Positions 8,283-17,309 of a DNA stretch of 64,000 nucleotides are shown here, piece by piece. The notes under the pieces were generated by a model. The model had not been told where the DNA came from. It did not search any database and worked only from the letters and a program-made list of their open reading frames with translations. The stretch is taken from NCBI GenBank assembly GCA_052117325.1, contig JBQKJJ010000006.1; one strand, 5' to 3'. This stretch comes from CAG-964 sp902789345 (GTDB lineage: Bacteria > Bacillota > Clostridia > Oscillospirales > Acutalibacteraceae). Positions within the stretch are counted from its first letter, which is position 1. Every line of letters starts with the position of its first letter. Both the position numbers and the translations under genes were made by a program.

Positions 8283-10076
8283 TTAATTTTCTTTTTTCTT
8301 TGCAGACTTGTTCTTTATGTACACAACAGTTGTACCAAGTACAAGTGCAAGAGCCATACCGGAAACCCAGATGAATACTGTTTGGTTATCATCGGCAGGT
8401 GCTGAAACCTCGCCAAATGTGTAACCTGTAACAGGTGAACCTGATGTTTTGTCAGCTGTCTGAACTGTTGTAACAGTTGCTGTTGCTGTTGTGGAAGTTG
8501 CATTGCCTGAAACAGTTGTTGACTGAGAATCCAGTCTAGCAGCTGCCTGCTCAAGTGCCTTAACAAGATCATCAGAAATCTCGCCTGTTACTTCCATATC
8601 ACAGTTAGCCTGTGCTGTTTTAATGGCTGTAATTGTGTCCTCGTCATATACGCCTGATGCCTTGCTTAGGTAGCCAAGCTTTACAAGAAGTCCCTGAACT
8701 TTGTCAATCTGCTCTTGTGTATACTGACCTTCAACCTGATTTGCAATAGCAGCATCGGACATTAGGACATCGTACTGCTCCTGAGTAATGAAATCCTCAG
8801 CGCTCATATCTGAAGCTGCAAAATAATCGTGCAGTGCAGCAAGTGTTGCATCGTCAAGCACACCTGTAATTTCACCTGTGTAGTAGCCAAGAGCTGTTAG
8901 TCTTGTCTGCATATCTGCAATTTCTGTGCAGTTTTCAACATCGTTCTCACCGTATGTAATTACTCCGTCCTCTAGTGGAGTTGGTGGTAGAGTAGGTGCT
9001 TCTGTAGGAGCCTCGGTTGCTTTCTCAGTTGGTGCCTCAGTTGCCTTCTCTGTAGGTGCTTCGGTTGCCTCAGTTGCCTCTGTAGGAGCTTCTGTTAGCT
9101 TCTCTGTAGGTGCTTCGGTTGCTTCTGTAGGAGCCTCTGTAGGCTCTTTTTTATCATTGTTGGATGTATCTGCTCCATTTTTACTTGGAGCATTGTCACT
9201 TTTGATTGCGCCCATAAATTCCGGACCAACTATACCGTCAACTTCGATGTTAGCGTCTTTTTGGAATTCTTTTACGCAAGCTGCTGTGTATGTGCCATAA
9301 TAACCTGTAACTTCGTCATCAAAGTAGCCAAGCTTCTTTAGTAGCTTCTGAACTTCTTTTACTCTGTCGCCCTGTGAGCCTACCTTCAAGAAGCTGCTTG
9401 AGCCGTTTGAAGAACCGTTGCCCTTTGAAGATGAGCTAGAAGAATAATCAGTTACTTCGTATGAGCTTTCAGGCGGCTCTTTATCTGATCTTCCCAAAGA
9501 GTCGAATGAGTAAGTTACACCGTCAATAGTTCTTGATGTGCTGTCAATATACTCACCGTTTTCATAGTAGAAAGATTCACCGTCGAACTTAACCCATCCG
9601 CTTTCAGGATAGCTTACGCCGACAATCTTGTACCACTCAACCCAGTTTACAGCACTTAGATCACCGTAGATAATACCCCAGTTTGTACCGCGGGCATCAA
9701 TAGCGTTGCCGCTACCTACATAAATACCTACATGACCCGGCATGTGTAAGCCAAGACCGTGAATATTTGGAATACCGTTTGAAACATAACCCCAGTCAAG
9801 ACCTGCTGACTGCGAGCTTGAAACCATATCTGTACGAACACCGCCTACGCCGTTGTAGCTGCAGATCAAACCTGAACAGTCAACTGCGCCGTATGAAGCT
9901 CCGCCCCATACATAAGGCCATCCCTCGTTATAGGCGTTAAGAGCGTATGCACATAAACCAATACCTGTACTGGTTTCTGCTGACATTGAAACTGTACCTA
10001 CCGCTAACACTGAGAAAATCATTATAATTGAAAGCAATAGCGAAAGTACGACTTTTCCTTTACACTGCTTGTGCAT
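8283..10076 (-). CDS. Secreted, membrane-anchored NlpC/P60 cell-wall hydrolase
   Basis: A 597-residue exported peptidoglycan hydrolase. The order is: signal peptide (about 1-33); NlpC/P60 domain (about 38-150) with catalytic Cys67 in YGAVDCSGL and His115 in GHVGIYVG; a wall-binding-like repeat (160-196); a Ser-rich spacer; a peptidoglycan-binding domain (228-293); a Thr/Glu/Pro linker of EAPTEAT-type repeats (310-365); two further degenerate binding domains (385-440, 455-510); and a C-terminal membrane span (568-587) followed by SAKKKEN. NlpC/P60 enzymes cut the gamma-D-Glu-diamino acid bond. The C-terminal anchor resembles a stop-transfer tail, and no LPXTG motif was seen. A promoter with a WalR-like box lies upstream. 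Confidence 0.93.
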   Translation of the reverse strand: MHKQCKGKVVLSLLLSIIMIFSVLAVGTVSMSAETSTGIGLCAYALNAYNEGWPYVWGGASYGAVDCSGLICSYNGVGGVRTDMVSSSQSAGLDWGYVSNGIPNIHGLGLHMPGHVGIYVGSGNAIDARGTNWGIIYGDLSAVNWVEWYKIVGVSYPESGWVKFDGESFYYENGEYIDSTSRTIDGVTYSFDSLGRSDKEPPESSYEVTDYSSSSSSKGNGSSNGSSSFLKVGSQGDRVKEVQKLLKKLGYFDDEVTGYYGTYTAACVKEFQKDANIEVDGIVGPEFMGAIKSDNAPSKNGADTSNNDKKEPTEAPTEATEAPTEKLTEAPTEATEATEAPTEKATEAPTEKATEAPTEAPTLPPTPLEDGVITYGENDVENCTEIADMQTRLTALGYYTGEITGVLDDATLAALHDYFAASDMSAEDFITQEQYDVLMSDAAIANQVEGQYTQEQIDKVQGLLVKLGYLSKASGVYDEDTITAIKTAQANCDMEVTGEISDDLVKALEQAAARLDSQSTTVSGNATSTTATATVTTVQTADKTSGSPVTGYTFGEVSAPADDNQTVFIWVSGMALALVLGTTVVYIKNKSAKKKEN

Positions 10077-10197
10077 TGGACTAAACCTCCTTGAATTTTG
10101 GACTTAATATCCTAAATGTTACAAAACAAAACGGACATCACTGTCCTGTTGAATTTGTTACCGGATATGTATTTTTGCTGTAAATAAATTACAACTG

Positions 10198-10242
10198 GTA
10201 ACAATTTAGTTACAGTCTATCACACAGACACATAAATTGCAA
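10198..10242 (-). promoter_or_regulatory. NlpC/P60 promoter with WalR-like box
   Basis: On the minus strand, TTGCAA (10237-10242) and TAGACT (10214-10219) are spaced by exactly 17 bases. TGTAAC (10209-10214) and TGTTAC (10198-10203), separated by 5 bases, fit the WalR/YycF consensus TGTWAH-N5-TGTWAH known from Bacillus. A further TGTAAT follows 4 bases on. The box covers the start-site area, which would suit repression. The gene start lies about 120 bases downstream. Confidence 0.55.
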
Positions 10243-11021
10243 GGATTTTTTCAAAATACTTCATATTAACTAAAATATTGGTTATGTGTATGGGATATTT
10301 TATGAAACATTCAGCAATTTACTGGTAAAAATTAATTCATATTTTACCTGCAAATTTGTTTGAGAGTTATATTGCTTTTACCCAAACATCTGCATATATG
10401 TACTTATTTATTAAAAAATCCCCCAAATTTAATTAAAATTGTTCAATTTTCGACCGACCGCCCGCTTTTACTATGTCGGCTATGGTTTTAATAAGCCATA
10501 AAATGTCAGCTTTATTGCAGCAAAAGGTTACAATTTGTAATCTTTTGTCTTTCGATGGAATTTACTAAGGTTTTTTTATTGGAAAATTATTAATGGTATA
10601 TTTTATTTATTCTCAAATGTTGGTTTCTTATTCATAATTTCAAGTTTTCTTTTTGTTTAAAAATACCCAACCCAAGAGCTTTAAATATTTTACCTATGTA
10701 ATTAGTCCACTATTTTAAAACCACTTGATTTAAGATTAGATACGGTACAAAGTGTATTCGTAAAAACAGCTGTGGCCAAAAAACAACTTATGCTGTTAAA
10801 TCCCTCTATATATCGGTTAGTGCCGCAGTTTGGAAATATTCTATAGTCTATGTAAAATGAAATATAGCTTAACGTCTGTATGTATTTGTAACATCTTTAA
10901 TTAATATTTTCATTCATAATTAACAAATATCCAAAAGCCAATGCCGTTACTTGTATATTTTCACTACAATAAGATATAAAAGCAAGGTTGTTATGAAATA
11001 ATATGTACTTTTATATTAAAA
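10243..11021. other. Long gene-free AT-rich region
   Basis: Nearly 0.8 kb with no credible ORF on either strand. Visible elements are a near-palindrome AAAAGGTTACAA / TTTGTAATCTTTT (10522-10546) and a short GC-rich patch at 10451-10465. It looks like decayed sequence or a very long leader or spacer. No RNA family was recognised. Confidence 0.4.
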
Positions 11022-11051
11022 AAAGAAAAACTCCGCCGACTTGGCAGAGCT
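11022..11051 (-). terminator. Terminator downstream of uvrA
   Basis: On the minus strand GCTCTGCC and GGCGGAG pair (one G-U) around a 5-base loop, followed by a long T-run interrupted by one C. It lies about 320 bases past the uvrA stop and is the first convincing terminator there. Between the two, at 11258-11294, an ATCAAAAG/CTTTTGAT stem is present without a T-run. Confidence 0.6.
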
Positions 11052-11368
11052 TCTTTGATGATAATAGAATTAAATCCTATAAATAAGATAAAGAAAAAGG
11101 AGTAACTTAATCTCACTAAGTGTTTAATTAACTTACTGTATTTATAATACCACAGATTTGTAAAAAGTCAATATGTTTTTGTTGTTTTTCAATAAAAATT
11201 TTAAATTCGTAAAAATAACTAACTCATTTTTGATAAATAGCCATTTTTTCTACGCACATCAAAAGCCCACCACAAAAAAGGGTGCACTTTTGATGTTATT
11301 TTGTTGTTCTTTTGTTGTTGTTTGCGTTGTAGTGGTACTTTACTATTTTGCAGTACGACACACCTAAA

Positions 11369-14206
11369 TTAATTATCCTCTTGCTTTGTAAGCAAAGGGG
11401 CTAAATACTTACCTGTATAGCTTTTTTCACAGGCAACTATTTCCTCAGGCGTTCCGCAGGCCACAACCGTACCACCTCTGTCGCCGCCCTCAGGTCCAAT
11501 ATCTATAATATGGTCTGCAGTCTTAATAAGATCAAGATTATGCTCTATGACTATAACGGTATTTCCTCCGTCAACCAACTGCTGCAAAACCTGTATAAGC
11601 TTGTGAACATCTGCAATATGCAGTCCTGTTGTAGGCTCGTCTAAAAAATATACAGTTCGGCCTGTTGAACGCTTTGAAAGTTCAGTTGCCAGCTTTACCC
11701 TTTGAGCCTCGCCTCCCGAAAGGGTTGTAGCAGGCTGACCCAGTTTAATATATCCCAAACCTACTTCAAGCAGTGTTTTCAGCTTTCTGTAGATTTTAGG
11801 CATATTGGCAAAAAACTCTACCGCCTCTTCAACAGTCATTTCCAATACATCATATATAGATTTGCCCTTATATTTTACCTGTAGGGTTTCGTGGTTGTAG
11901 CGCTTACCCTTACACACCTCACAAGGAACATATATGTCGGGTAAAAAATGCATTTCAATTTTTATAATACCGTCACCCTGGCAGGCCTCACAGCGTCCGC
12001 CCTTTACATTAAAGGAAAATCTGCCTGTGCCGTAGCCACGAATCTTTGCATCCTGCGTTGACGCAAAAAGCTCTCTTATGTCAGTAAACACCCCTGTATA
12101 TGTGGCAGGGTTTGAGCGTGGCGTTCTGCCTATTGGCGACTGGTCTATATTTATTACCTTGTCAAAATTTTCAATGCCTGTAATTTCTTTGAATTTTCCC
12201 GGTTGACATTTAGCACGGTTTAACTTTGAAGCTAAATACTTATAAAGAATTTCATTTACCAGTGACGATTTGCCGGAGCCGGACACGCCTGTTACACAAA
12301 TAAACTTTCCTACAGGAAACTCTACATTTATATTCTTTAAATTATTCTGCCTTGCTCCTTTAACTACAAGCTTTGCACCTGTTCCCTTTCTGCGTTCTTC
12401 AGGCACCTCTATTTTTCGTGCGCCGCTTAGGTACTGACCTGTAATTGACTTTTTGCATTTCTTTATTTTATTAATATCACCACAGCATACAATTTCACCG
12501 CCGTGAATACCTGCACCCGGCCCTACATCTACAATATAGTCGGCCGCATACATTGTGTCTTCGTCATGCTCAACTACAATTACCGTATTGCCTAAATCCC
12601 TAAGCTTTTCAAGAGTACCTATAAGCTTGTCGTTATCCCTTTGGTGCAAGCCTATGCTTGGCTCGTCCAAAATATAAAGCACACCCATTAAAAATGAACC
12701 GATTTGCGTAGCCAGCCTTATACGCTGACTTTCTCCGCCGCTTAATGTTCCGGATGCTCTTGAAAGTGTAAGGTAGTCAAGACCTACGCTGTTTAAAAAT
12801 CCCAGTCTGTTCCTTATTTCCTTTAGGATAGGCTCAGCTATTGCCTGATCTCTTTCGTTAAAGTGCAAATTATTAATAAACTCCAACACCTCTACAACTG
12901 ATTTTTCACAAAGGTCAGAAATATTAATATCATTTACGGTTACAGCTAGGCTAACATCAGAAAGCCGTTTTCCGTGGCAGAACTTACAAGGCACTTCGCT
13001 CATATAAGACTGTATTTCTTCTTTAATCCACTTGCTTTGGGTATTTTTAAACCTGCGTTCAAGATTATTGATAACACCCTCAAATTCTGTTTCATATGTT
13101 CCGTCACCGTAGTCTGTTCTGTGGCGAACATAAAACTTTTCGCCCTTTGTTCCGTACAAAAGCACATCAATAATTTCAGGGGACAAATCCTTTAGAGGTG
13201 TATTAAGGTCAAAATTATAGTGATCCGCCAGTCCTTCAAAGTACATAGTGGCAATAGAACTGCCCTCCATAGCCCAGCCGCTTCCCTTTATACCGCCTTG
13301 GGCTATACTTTTGTCCCAGTCCGGAATTATCCTGTTGGGATCAATTCTCATAAAAACGCCTAAGCCTGTACAATGAGGGCAAGCACCCATTGGGTTGTTA
13401 AAGGAAAACATTCTTGGCGAAAGCTCTTCAATGCTTACGCCGTGGTCCGGACAGGCATAGTTTTGTGAAAACAGCATATCCTCACCGTCTATTACATTTA
13501 TAACTACTAAGCCGTCTGACAGTTTAGAAGCTATCTCTATAGAATCCGCTAGTCTTGGACGAATTTTTTCAGCTACAACAAGTCTGTCAACTACAATTTC
13601 AATAGTATGCTTTTGATTTTTTGACAGGGCTATTTTTTCGGAAAGATCATATATAATGCCGTCTACCCTTGCTCTTACAAAGCCACCCTTTTGTGCCTTT
13701 TGCAGCACCTTTACATGCTCTCCCTTTTTTTCACGCACAACAGGGGACATAATTTGAATTTTTGTTTTTTCAGGCAGTTCCATTACCCTATCCACAATTT
13801 GGTCAACGGTTTGTTGCTTTATCTCTCTACCGCAGACAGGGCAATGCGGCACGCCTACCCTTGCGTACAGCAAACGGAGGTAGTCGTATATTTCTGTTAC
13901 TGTTCCTACGGTTGACCTTGGATTTTTTGATGTAGTTTTTTGATCAATTGAAATTGCCGGGGAAAGGCCGTCTATGCTTTCAACATTCGGCTTTTCCATT
14001 TGTCCCAAAAACATTCTGGCATATGACGACAGGCTTTCTACATATCGTCTTTGTCCCTCGGCATAAATTGTATCAAATGCCAAAGATGATTTACCTGAAC
14101 CTGACAGACCTGTAATAACTACAAGCTTATCTCTGGGAATTTCAACATCAACATTTTTCAGGTTATGTTCCTTTGCTCCCTTTATAATAATCTTCTTATT
14201 TTGCAT
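11369..14206 (-). CDS. uvrA: Excinuclease ABC subunit A
   Basis: UvrA is the damage-sensing ATPase of nucleotide excision repair and loads UvrB onto lesions. The 945-residue length is typical. Two ABC modules are present: Walker A GLSGSGKSS near residue 33 and GVSGSGKSS near 645, with signature LSGGESQR near 490 and LSGGEAQR near 830. Cys pairs CPVCGR, CPHCTG and CEACQGDG/CEVCKGK mark the zinc modules. KINIDQSPIGRTPRSNPATY-type sequence in the second half is family-specific. The gene is monocistronic here, with no uvrB in the window. Confidence 0.98.
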   Translation of the reverse strand: MQNKKIIIKGAKEHNLKNVDVEIPRDKLVVITGLSGSGKSSLAFDTIYAEGQRRYVESLSSYARMFLGQMEKPNVESIDGLSPAISIDQKTTSKNPRSTVGTVTEIYDYLRLLYARVGVPHCPVCGREIKQQTVDQIVDRVMELPEKTKIQIMSPVVREKKGEHVKVLQKAQKGGFVRARVDGIIYDLSEKIALSKNQKHTIEIVVDRLVVAEKIRPRLADSIEIASKLSDGLVVINVIDGEDMLFSQNYACPDHGVSIEELSPRMFSFNNPMGACPHCTGLGVFMRIDPNRIIPDWDKSIAQGGIKGSGWAMEGSSIATMYFEGLADHYNFDLNTPLKDLSPEIIDVLLYGTKGEKFYVRHRTDYGDGTYETEFEGVINNLERRFKNTQSKWIKEEIQSYMSEVPCKFCHGKRLSDVSLAVTVNDINISDLCEKSVVEVLEFINNLHFNERDQAIAEPILKEIRNRLGFLNSVGLDYLTLSRASGTLSGGESQRIRLATQIGSFLMGVLYILDEPSIGLHQRDNDKLIGTLEKLRDLGNTVIVVEHDEDTMYAADYIVDVGPGAGIHGGEIVCCGDINKIKKCKKSITGQYLSGARKIEVPEERRKGTGAKLVVKGARQNNLKNINVEFPVGKFICVTGVSGSGKSSLVNEILYKYLASKLNRAKCQPGKFKEITGIENFDKVINIDQSPIGRTPRSNPATYTGVFTDIRELFASTQDAKIRGYGTGRFSFNVKGGRCEACQGDGIIKIEMHFLPDIYVPCEVCKGKRYNHETLQVKYKGKSIYDVLEMTVEEAVEFFANMPKIYRKLKTLLEVGLGYIKLGQPATTLSGGEAQRVKLATELSKRSTGRTVYFLDEPTTGLHIADVHKLIQVLQQLVDGGNTVIVIEHNLDLIKTADHIIDIGPEGGDRGGTVVACGTPEEIVACEKSYTGKYLAPLLTKQEDN

Positions 14207-14397
14207 AACTACTCCTTTAGCTTATACAAATACTGTTTGCTGACAGATTTAGTATTGAGCTATTAACTGTAAATATACGAACACAATTTCGCTTGTTGCT
14301 ATTATATCACAAGTTAATTTATAATTCACCATATTTATTTAATTTTTTACTAAGCAGTTATGTGGATATACTTTTTTCTTATTTGTGAAGTGGTTCA

Positions 14398-15048
14398 CTA
14401 CAACAGCTTACTTCTCATTTTCTCCAGTATTTTTTTCTCTCTGCGTGACACCTGTACCTGTGACATATTCAGAATTTTCCCTGCCTCGGTTTGGGTTTTG
14501 TTTTTAAAAAACCTAAGTGTAATAAGCTGTTTATCTGTTTCGTTCAGTTCGCCTATTATTTGTCTGAGTGCCATTATTTCCGTAAGCCTCTCCTCCGGCG
14601 GCAGCACAGGAATATCCAGCTGTCTTTCTCCGTTTTCATCCTCACAGGTTAGTGAAAGTGGCTGTGTGCCTGCGTTTATAGCCTCGGCAATCTGCTGTGG
14701 GTCTATTCCCATTAATTCTGAAATTTGCCCTAAGGTAGGCTCGTAACCTTGCCTATCTCTAAACTCTTTTACAGTTCTGTTTACTTTCATAGAAAGCTCT
14801 TTCAGACTTCTGCTTACCTTTACAGTGCCGCCGTCACGAAACAGTCGGCGTATTTCTCCCAGTATAACAGGCACCGCATACGTGGAAAAGCACAGTCCAC
14901 GCTCTTTGTCAAAATTATCAACAGCCTTTACAAGCCCTACACAGCCTGCACTGTAAAGGTCATCGTATTCAATTCCTTTTCCTTTAAAGCGCGCGGCACA
15001 GGCGTGTACAAGTCCTAAATTACTTTCAATAAAATCATCTCTGTTCAT
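14398..15048 (-). CDS. sigF: Sporulation sigma factor SigF
   Basis: The forespore-specific sigma-F, third gene of the spoIIA operon. The protein has 216 residues. Region 2 includes YDDLYSAGCVGLVKAVDNFD (28-47) and the promoter-melting segment FSTYAVPVILGEIRRLFRD (54-72). The region 4 helix-turn-helix is at about 184-207 (TQTEAGKILNMSQVQVSRRE). It overlaps spoIIAB by 4 bases, which keeps sigma factor and anti-sigma factor in step. SpoIIAB holds it inactive until SpoIIAA is dephosphorylated in the forespore. Operon order and the SigF-specific region 2 make a SigG or SigB assignment unlikely. Confidence 0.95.
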   Translation of the reverse strand: MNRDDFIESNLGLVHACAARFKGKGIEYDDLYSAGCVGLVKAVDNFDKERGLCFSTYAVPVILGEIRRLFRDGGTVKVSRSLKELSMKVNRTVKEFRDRQGYEPTLGQISELMGIDPQQIAEAINAGTQPLSLTCEDENGERQLDIPVLPPEERLTEIMALRQIIGELNETDKQLITLRFFKNKTQTEAGKILNMSQVQVSRREKKILEKMRSKLL

Positions 15049-15494
15049 ATTGAATCTCTTGCAGAGAACCGTGGCATTATGTATTTTTCCATTGTTACCG
15101 TTGTTCCCCTGCCGGGTTTTGATGTAACTTTTACCTTATCCATAAAGCTTTGCATAACGGCAAAGCCTAAGCCTGCCCGCTCACTGCCGCCGGTAGTAAA
15201 CATAGGCTCCATTGCCTGCTGAATATTTTCTATGCCTACACCTTTGTCTTTTACTTGGATTATCACTTTTCCTCCCTCGATTATTTGCACTTTAATATGT
15301 ACATCACCTATGGTGTTGCTGTAACCGTGAACAATAGCATTTGTTACCGCCTCTGAAACTGCTGTTTTTATATCGGACAGCTCTGCTATGGTAGGGTCAA
15401 GCTGTAATATAAAACCCGACACTGCACTGCGGGCAAATGCCTCGTTACAGCTTTTGCTGTCAAAGCAAATTTTCATTTCGTTTATTACATTCAT
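15045..15494 (-). CDS. spoIIAB: Anti-sigma F factor / SpoIIAA kinase
   Basis: SpoIIAB binds and inhibits sigma-F, and phosphorylates SpoIIAA. The 149-residue GHKL ATPase has the N box EAVTNAIVHG (48-57), the G1 box DKGVG (83-87) and the G2 box GLGFAVM (108-114). Its gene overlaps spoIIAA and sigF by 4 bases each, the classic coupled arrangement. All nucleotide-binding motifs are intact, so the switch should be functional. Confidence 0.95.
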   Translation of the reverse strand: MNVINEMKICFDSKSCNEAFARSAVSGFILQLDPTIAELSDIKTAVSEAVTNAIVHGYSNTIGDVHIKVQIIEGGKVIIQVKDKGVGIENIQQAMEPMFTTGGSERAGLGFAVMQSFMDKVKVTSKPGRGTTVTMEKYIMPRFSARDSI

Positions 15495-15820
15495 TTTAAT
15501 GCTTCCTTTCCTTTGTACTCTAAAACCCCCAAAGAGCCTATTCCGGACAAATCCATAAGTCTTTTTAAATGCGGCGGCACATTACAAACCAAAACCGTAC
15601 CTCCTATAAGCCGCATAAGCCTATAGCGCCCCATTATAAGACCTATACCGGAGCTGTCCATAAACTGAACGGCGGAATAGTCAAGCCTTAGCAGTGTTGG
15701 GTGGTGTTTTTCAATTAGAGCGTCAATTTCTTTACGCATTTCTCTGGCTGTGTGGTGGTCTATGTCACCCAAAAGCATAGCAGTAAGCTCCCCTTGGGAT
15801 AAAATTACCTGCACATACAT
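15491..15820 (-). CDS. spoIIAA: Anti-sigma F factor antagonist
   Basis: SpoIIAA is a 109-residue STAS-domain protein that releases sigma-F from SpoIIAB when unphosphorylated. The phosphorylation site lies in MDSSGIGLIMGRYR (54-67), where one of the two serines of DSSG is the target. First gene of the spoIIA operon. The phosphatase SpoIIE is not in the window. In Bacillus the operon is transcribed by sigma-H. A matching promoter was not pinned down here. Confidence 0.94.
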   Translation of the reverse strand: MYVQVILSQGELTAMLLGDIDHHTAREMRKEIDALIEKHHPTLLRLDYSAVQFMDSSGIGLIMGRYRLMRLIGGTVLVCNVPPHLKRLMDLSGIGSLGVLEYKGKEALK

Positions 15821-15877
15821 TTTTCCTCATTCCTTTATTTTTAACATTTTTCCGCAAAATATACCTAACTAAACAAA

Positions 15878-15905
15878 AAATCTTCCACCCTAGGGCAGAA
15901 GATTT
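15878..15905 (-). terminator. Terminator of the trmN6-like/rsmI/folC operon
   Basis: AAATCTTC (15878-15885) and GAAGATTT (15898-15905) pair perfectly, and the minus strand continues with TTTTTT. It separates folC from the spoIIA operon. Confidence 0.8.
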
Positions 15906-15989
15906 CTATATAAAATATTCTGTTTTGTTTATAGGTAATTGCAAAATCCTCTGTAGTAAAATCTTACAATACTTCCCGTAAAAAATTTA

Positions 15990-17309
15990 TCAATTTTCAA
16001 TGTCGATTAAAACATTTTTATTGTGCTTTTTAAGACAGCGTACAATCAGCGGACGAAGCTGTGAAGCAAGATATAACGAGCCGCACACAATAACCGCACC
16101 GTCGTCGCCTGCTATATTCAAAGCCTTTTCAATAGCGTCGGTAAAGCTGTCCATCGGATAAACAATATCAAAAAATTTAACAGCCTTTTCTGCTAAGTCT
16201 TCACTGCTTTGCTTGCGTGGATTGTCCGGCTCCAGGGTTATAACCGTATCAATAAGGCCGTCCAAATATTCCAAAGACGAATTACTGTCTTTATCCTTTA
16301 GCATACCCATTATACAAACTATTTTTTTGCCACGCAGGTATCTTCTTATGGCAACAGAAAGTGCCTCCATACCGTTAGGGTTATGTGCGCCGTCAATAAG
16401 AACTGTAGGCTCTTTACATAGAAGCTCCAGTCTTGCAGGCATTTCTGCCTTTGCCAAACCGTCTTTTAAGTTCTCGTCTGTAATATTAAAACCGCAACGA
16501 TTTCTAAGTATTTCTACGGCAGAAATGGCAAGGGCCGCATTTTTCAGTTGGTGGTCACCAATCAGGTGAATTAACAGCTCATTATTTTTATAAAGCATTT
16601 TTGTATATTCAATAGTCATTTCAACAGCTTGAAGCGGCAGTGTATCTGCATATACAAGATTATTTTCCTTTTCCTGTGCTGTTTTTGCAATAACATCATC
16701 GGCCGCATCACCCTGAGGGTAATATACGGTATTCCCATTTGGCTTAATTATGCCTGCTTTTTGCCCTGCAATTTCTTCTATAGTATTGCCAAGCACCGCT
16801 GTGTGGTCATAGCTTATAGCTGTAATAACAGAAACAAGGGTATTCTTAACAACATTTGTACAGTCAAGCAAACCACCCATACCTGTTTCCAACACTACAA
16901 CATCACAATCGGATTCTGCAAAATATTTAAAGGCAAGTGCCGTAATATATTCAAATTCTGTTATAATTACACCCTGCTTTTTAAGTTCTTCAAGCAGAGG
17001 ATATGTTTCCTCTACACATTTTGCAAGGCTTTCTTTTTCTATCATCTTATTGTCAATTTGTATTCTCTCTCTAAAATCAATTATATAAGGAGATATAAAC
17101 AAGCCGGTTTTGTAGCCGGCGCTTTTAAGCACAGCCGCAATCATTTTGCTTGTAGAACCTTTGCCGTTAGTGCCGGCAATATGTACAAACTTAAGCTTAT
17201 CTTGAGGATTGCCCATAGCGTCAAGAAATTTTAGTATTCTGTCCAGTCCCGGGCGTGACCCAAAAAGCATTAACGAATTAATTTTATCAAGTGCCTGTAA
17301 ATATGTCAT
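15990..17309 (-). CDS. folC: Folylpolyglutamate synthase / dihydrofolate synthase
   Basis: FolC adds glutamate to dihydropteroate and to folates, retaining them in the cell. The 439-residue Mur-ligase-fold enzyme has the P-loop HIAGTNGKGST near 44-54, LETGMGGLLDCTNV near 141-154 and LIDGAHNPNG near 308-317, all family hallmarks. Its ATG overlaps the rsmI stop by 4 bases. Whether it has both activities or only the polyglutamylating one cannot be told from sequence. Folate chemistry connects to metF and metH elsewhere in the window, but they are not co-transcribed. Confidence 0.95.
   Translation of the reverse strand: MTYLQALDKINSLMLFGSRPGLDRILKFLDAMGNPQDKLKFVHIAGTNGKGSTSKMIAAVLKSAGYKTGLFISPYIIDFRERIQIDNKMIEKESLAKCVEETYPLLEELKKQGVIITEFEYITALAFKYFAESDCDVVVLETGMGGLLDCTNVVKNTLVSVITAISYDHTAVLGNTIEEIAGQKAGIIKPNGNTVYYPQGDAADDVIAKTAQEKENNLVYADTLPLQAVEMTIEYTKMLYKNNELLIHLIGDHQLKNAALAISAVEILRNRCGFNITDENLKDGLAKAEMPARLELLCKEPTVLIDGAHNPNGMEALSVAIRRYLRGKKIVCIMGMLKDKDSNSSLEYLDGLIDTVITLEPDNPRKQSSEDLAEKAVKFFDIVYPMDSFTDAIEKALNIAGDDGAVIVCGSLYLASQLRPLIVRCLKKHNKNVLIDIEN

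Noticed and set aside
8926..9300. 124-codon plus-strand frame rich in Val/Gly/Ala/Ser
   Set aside because: It is the mirror of the Thr/Glu/Pro linker repeats of the NlpC/P60 gene.
10077..10240. c-di-AMP riboswitch before the NlpC/P60 gene
   Set aside because: Such riboswitches often precede wall hydrolases, but the conserved core blocks are missing. TTGTTACC/GGTAACAA and GGACAGTGATGTCC pairings alone are not enough.
11258..11294. uvrA terminator at the ATCAAAAG/CTTTTGAT stem
   Set aside because: The stem is real, but no T-run follows it on the minus strand. The hairpin at 11022-11051 fits better.
16629..17234. 201-codon open frame on the plus strand inside folC
   Set aside because: It lies wholly opposite folC, has a Cys/Phe/Tyr-rich shadow composition and no ribosome binding site.
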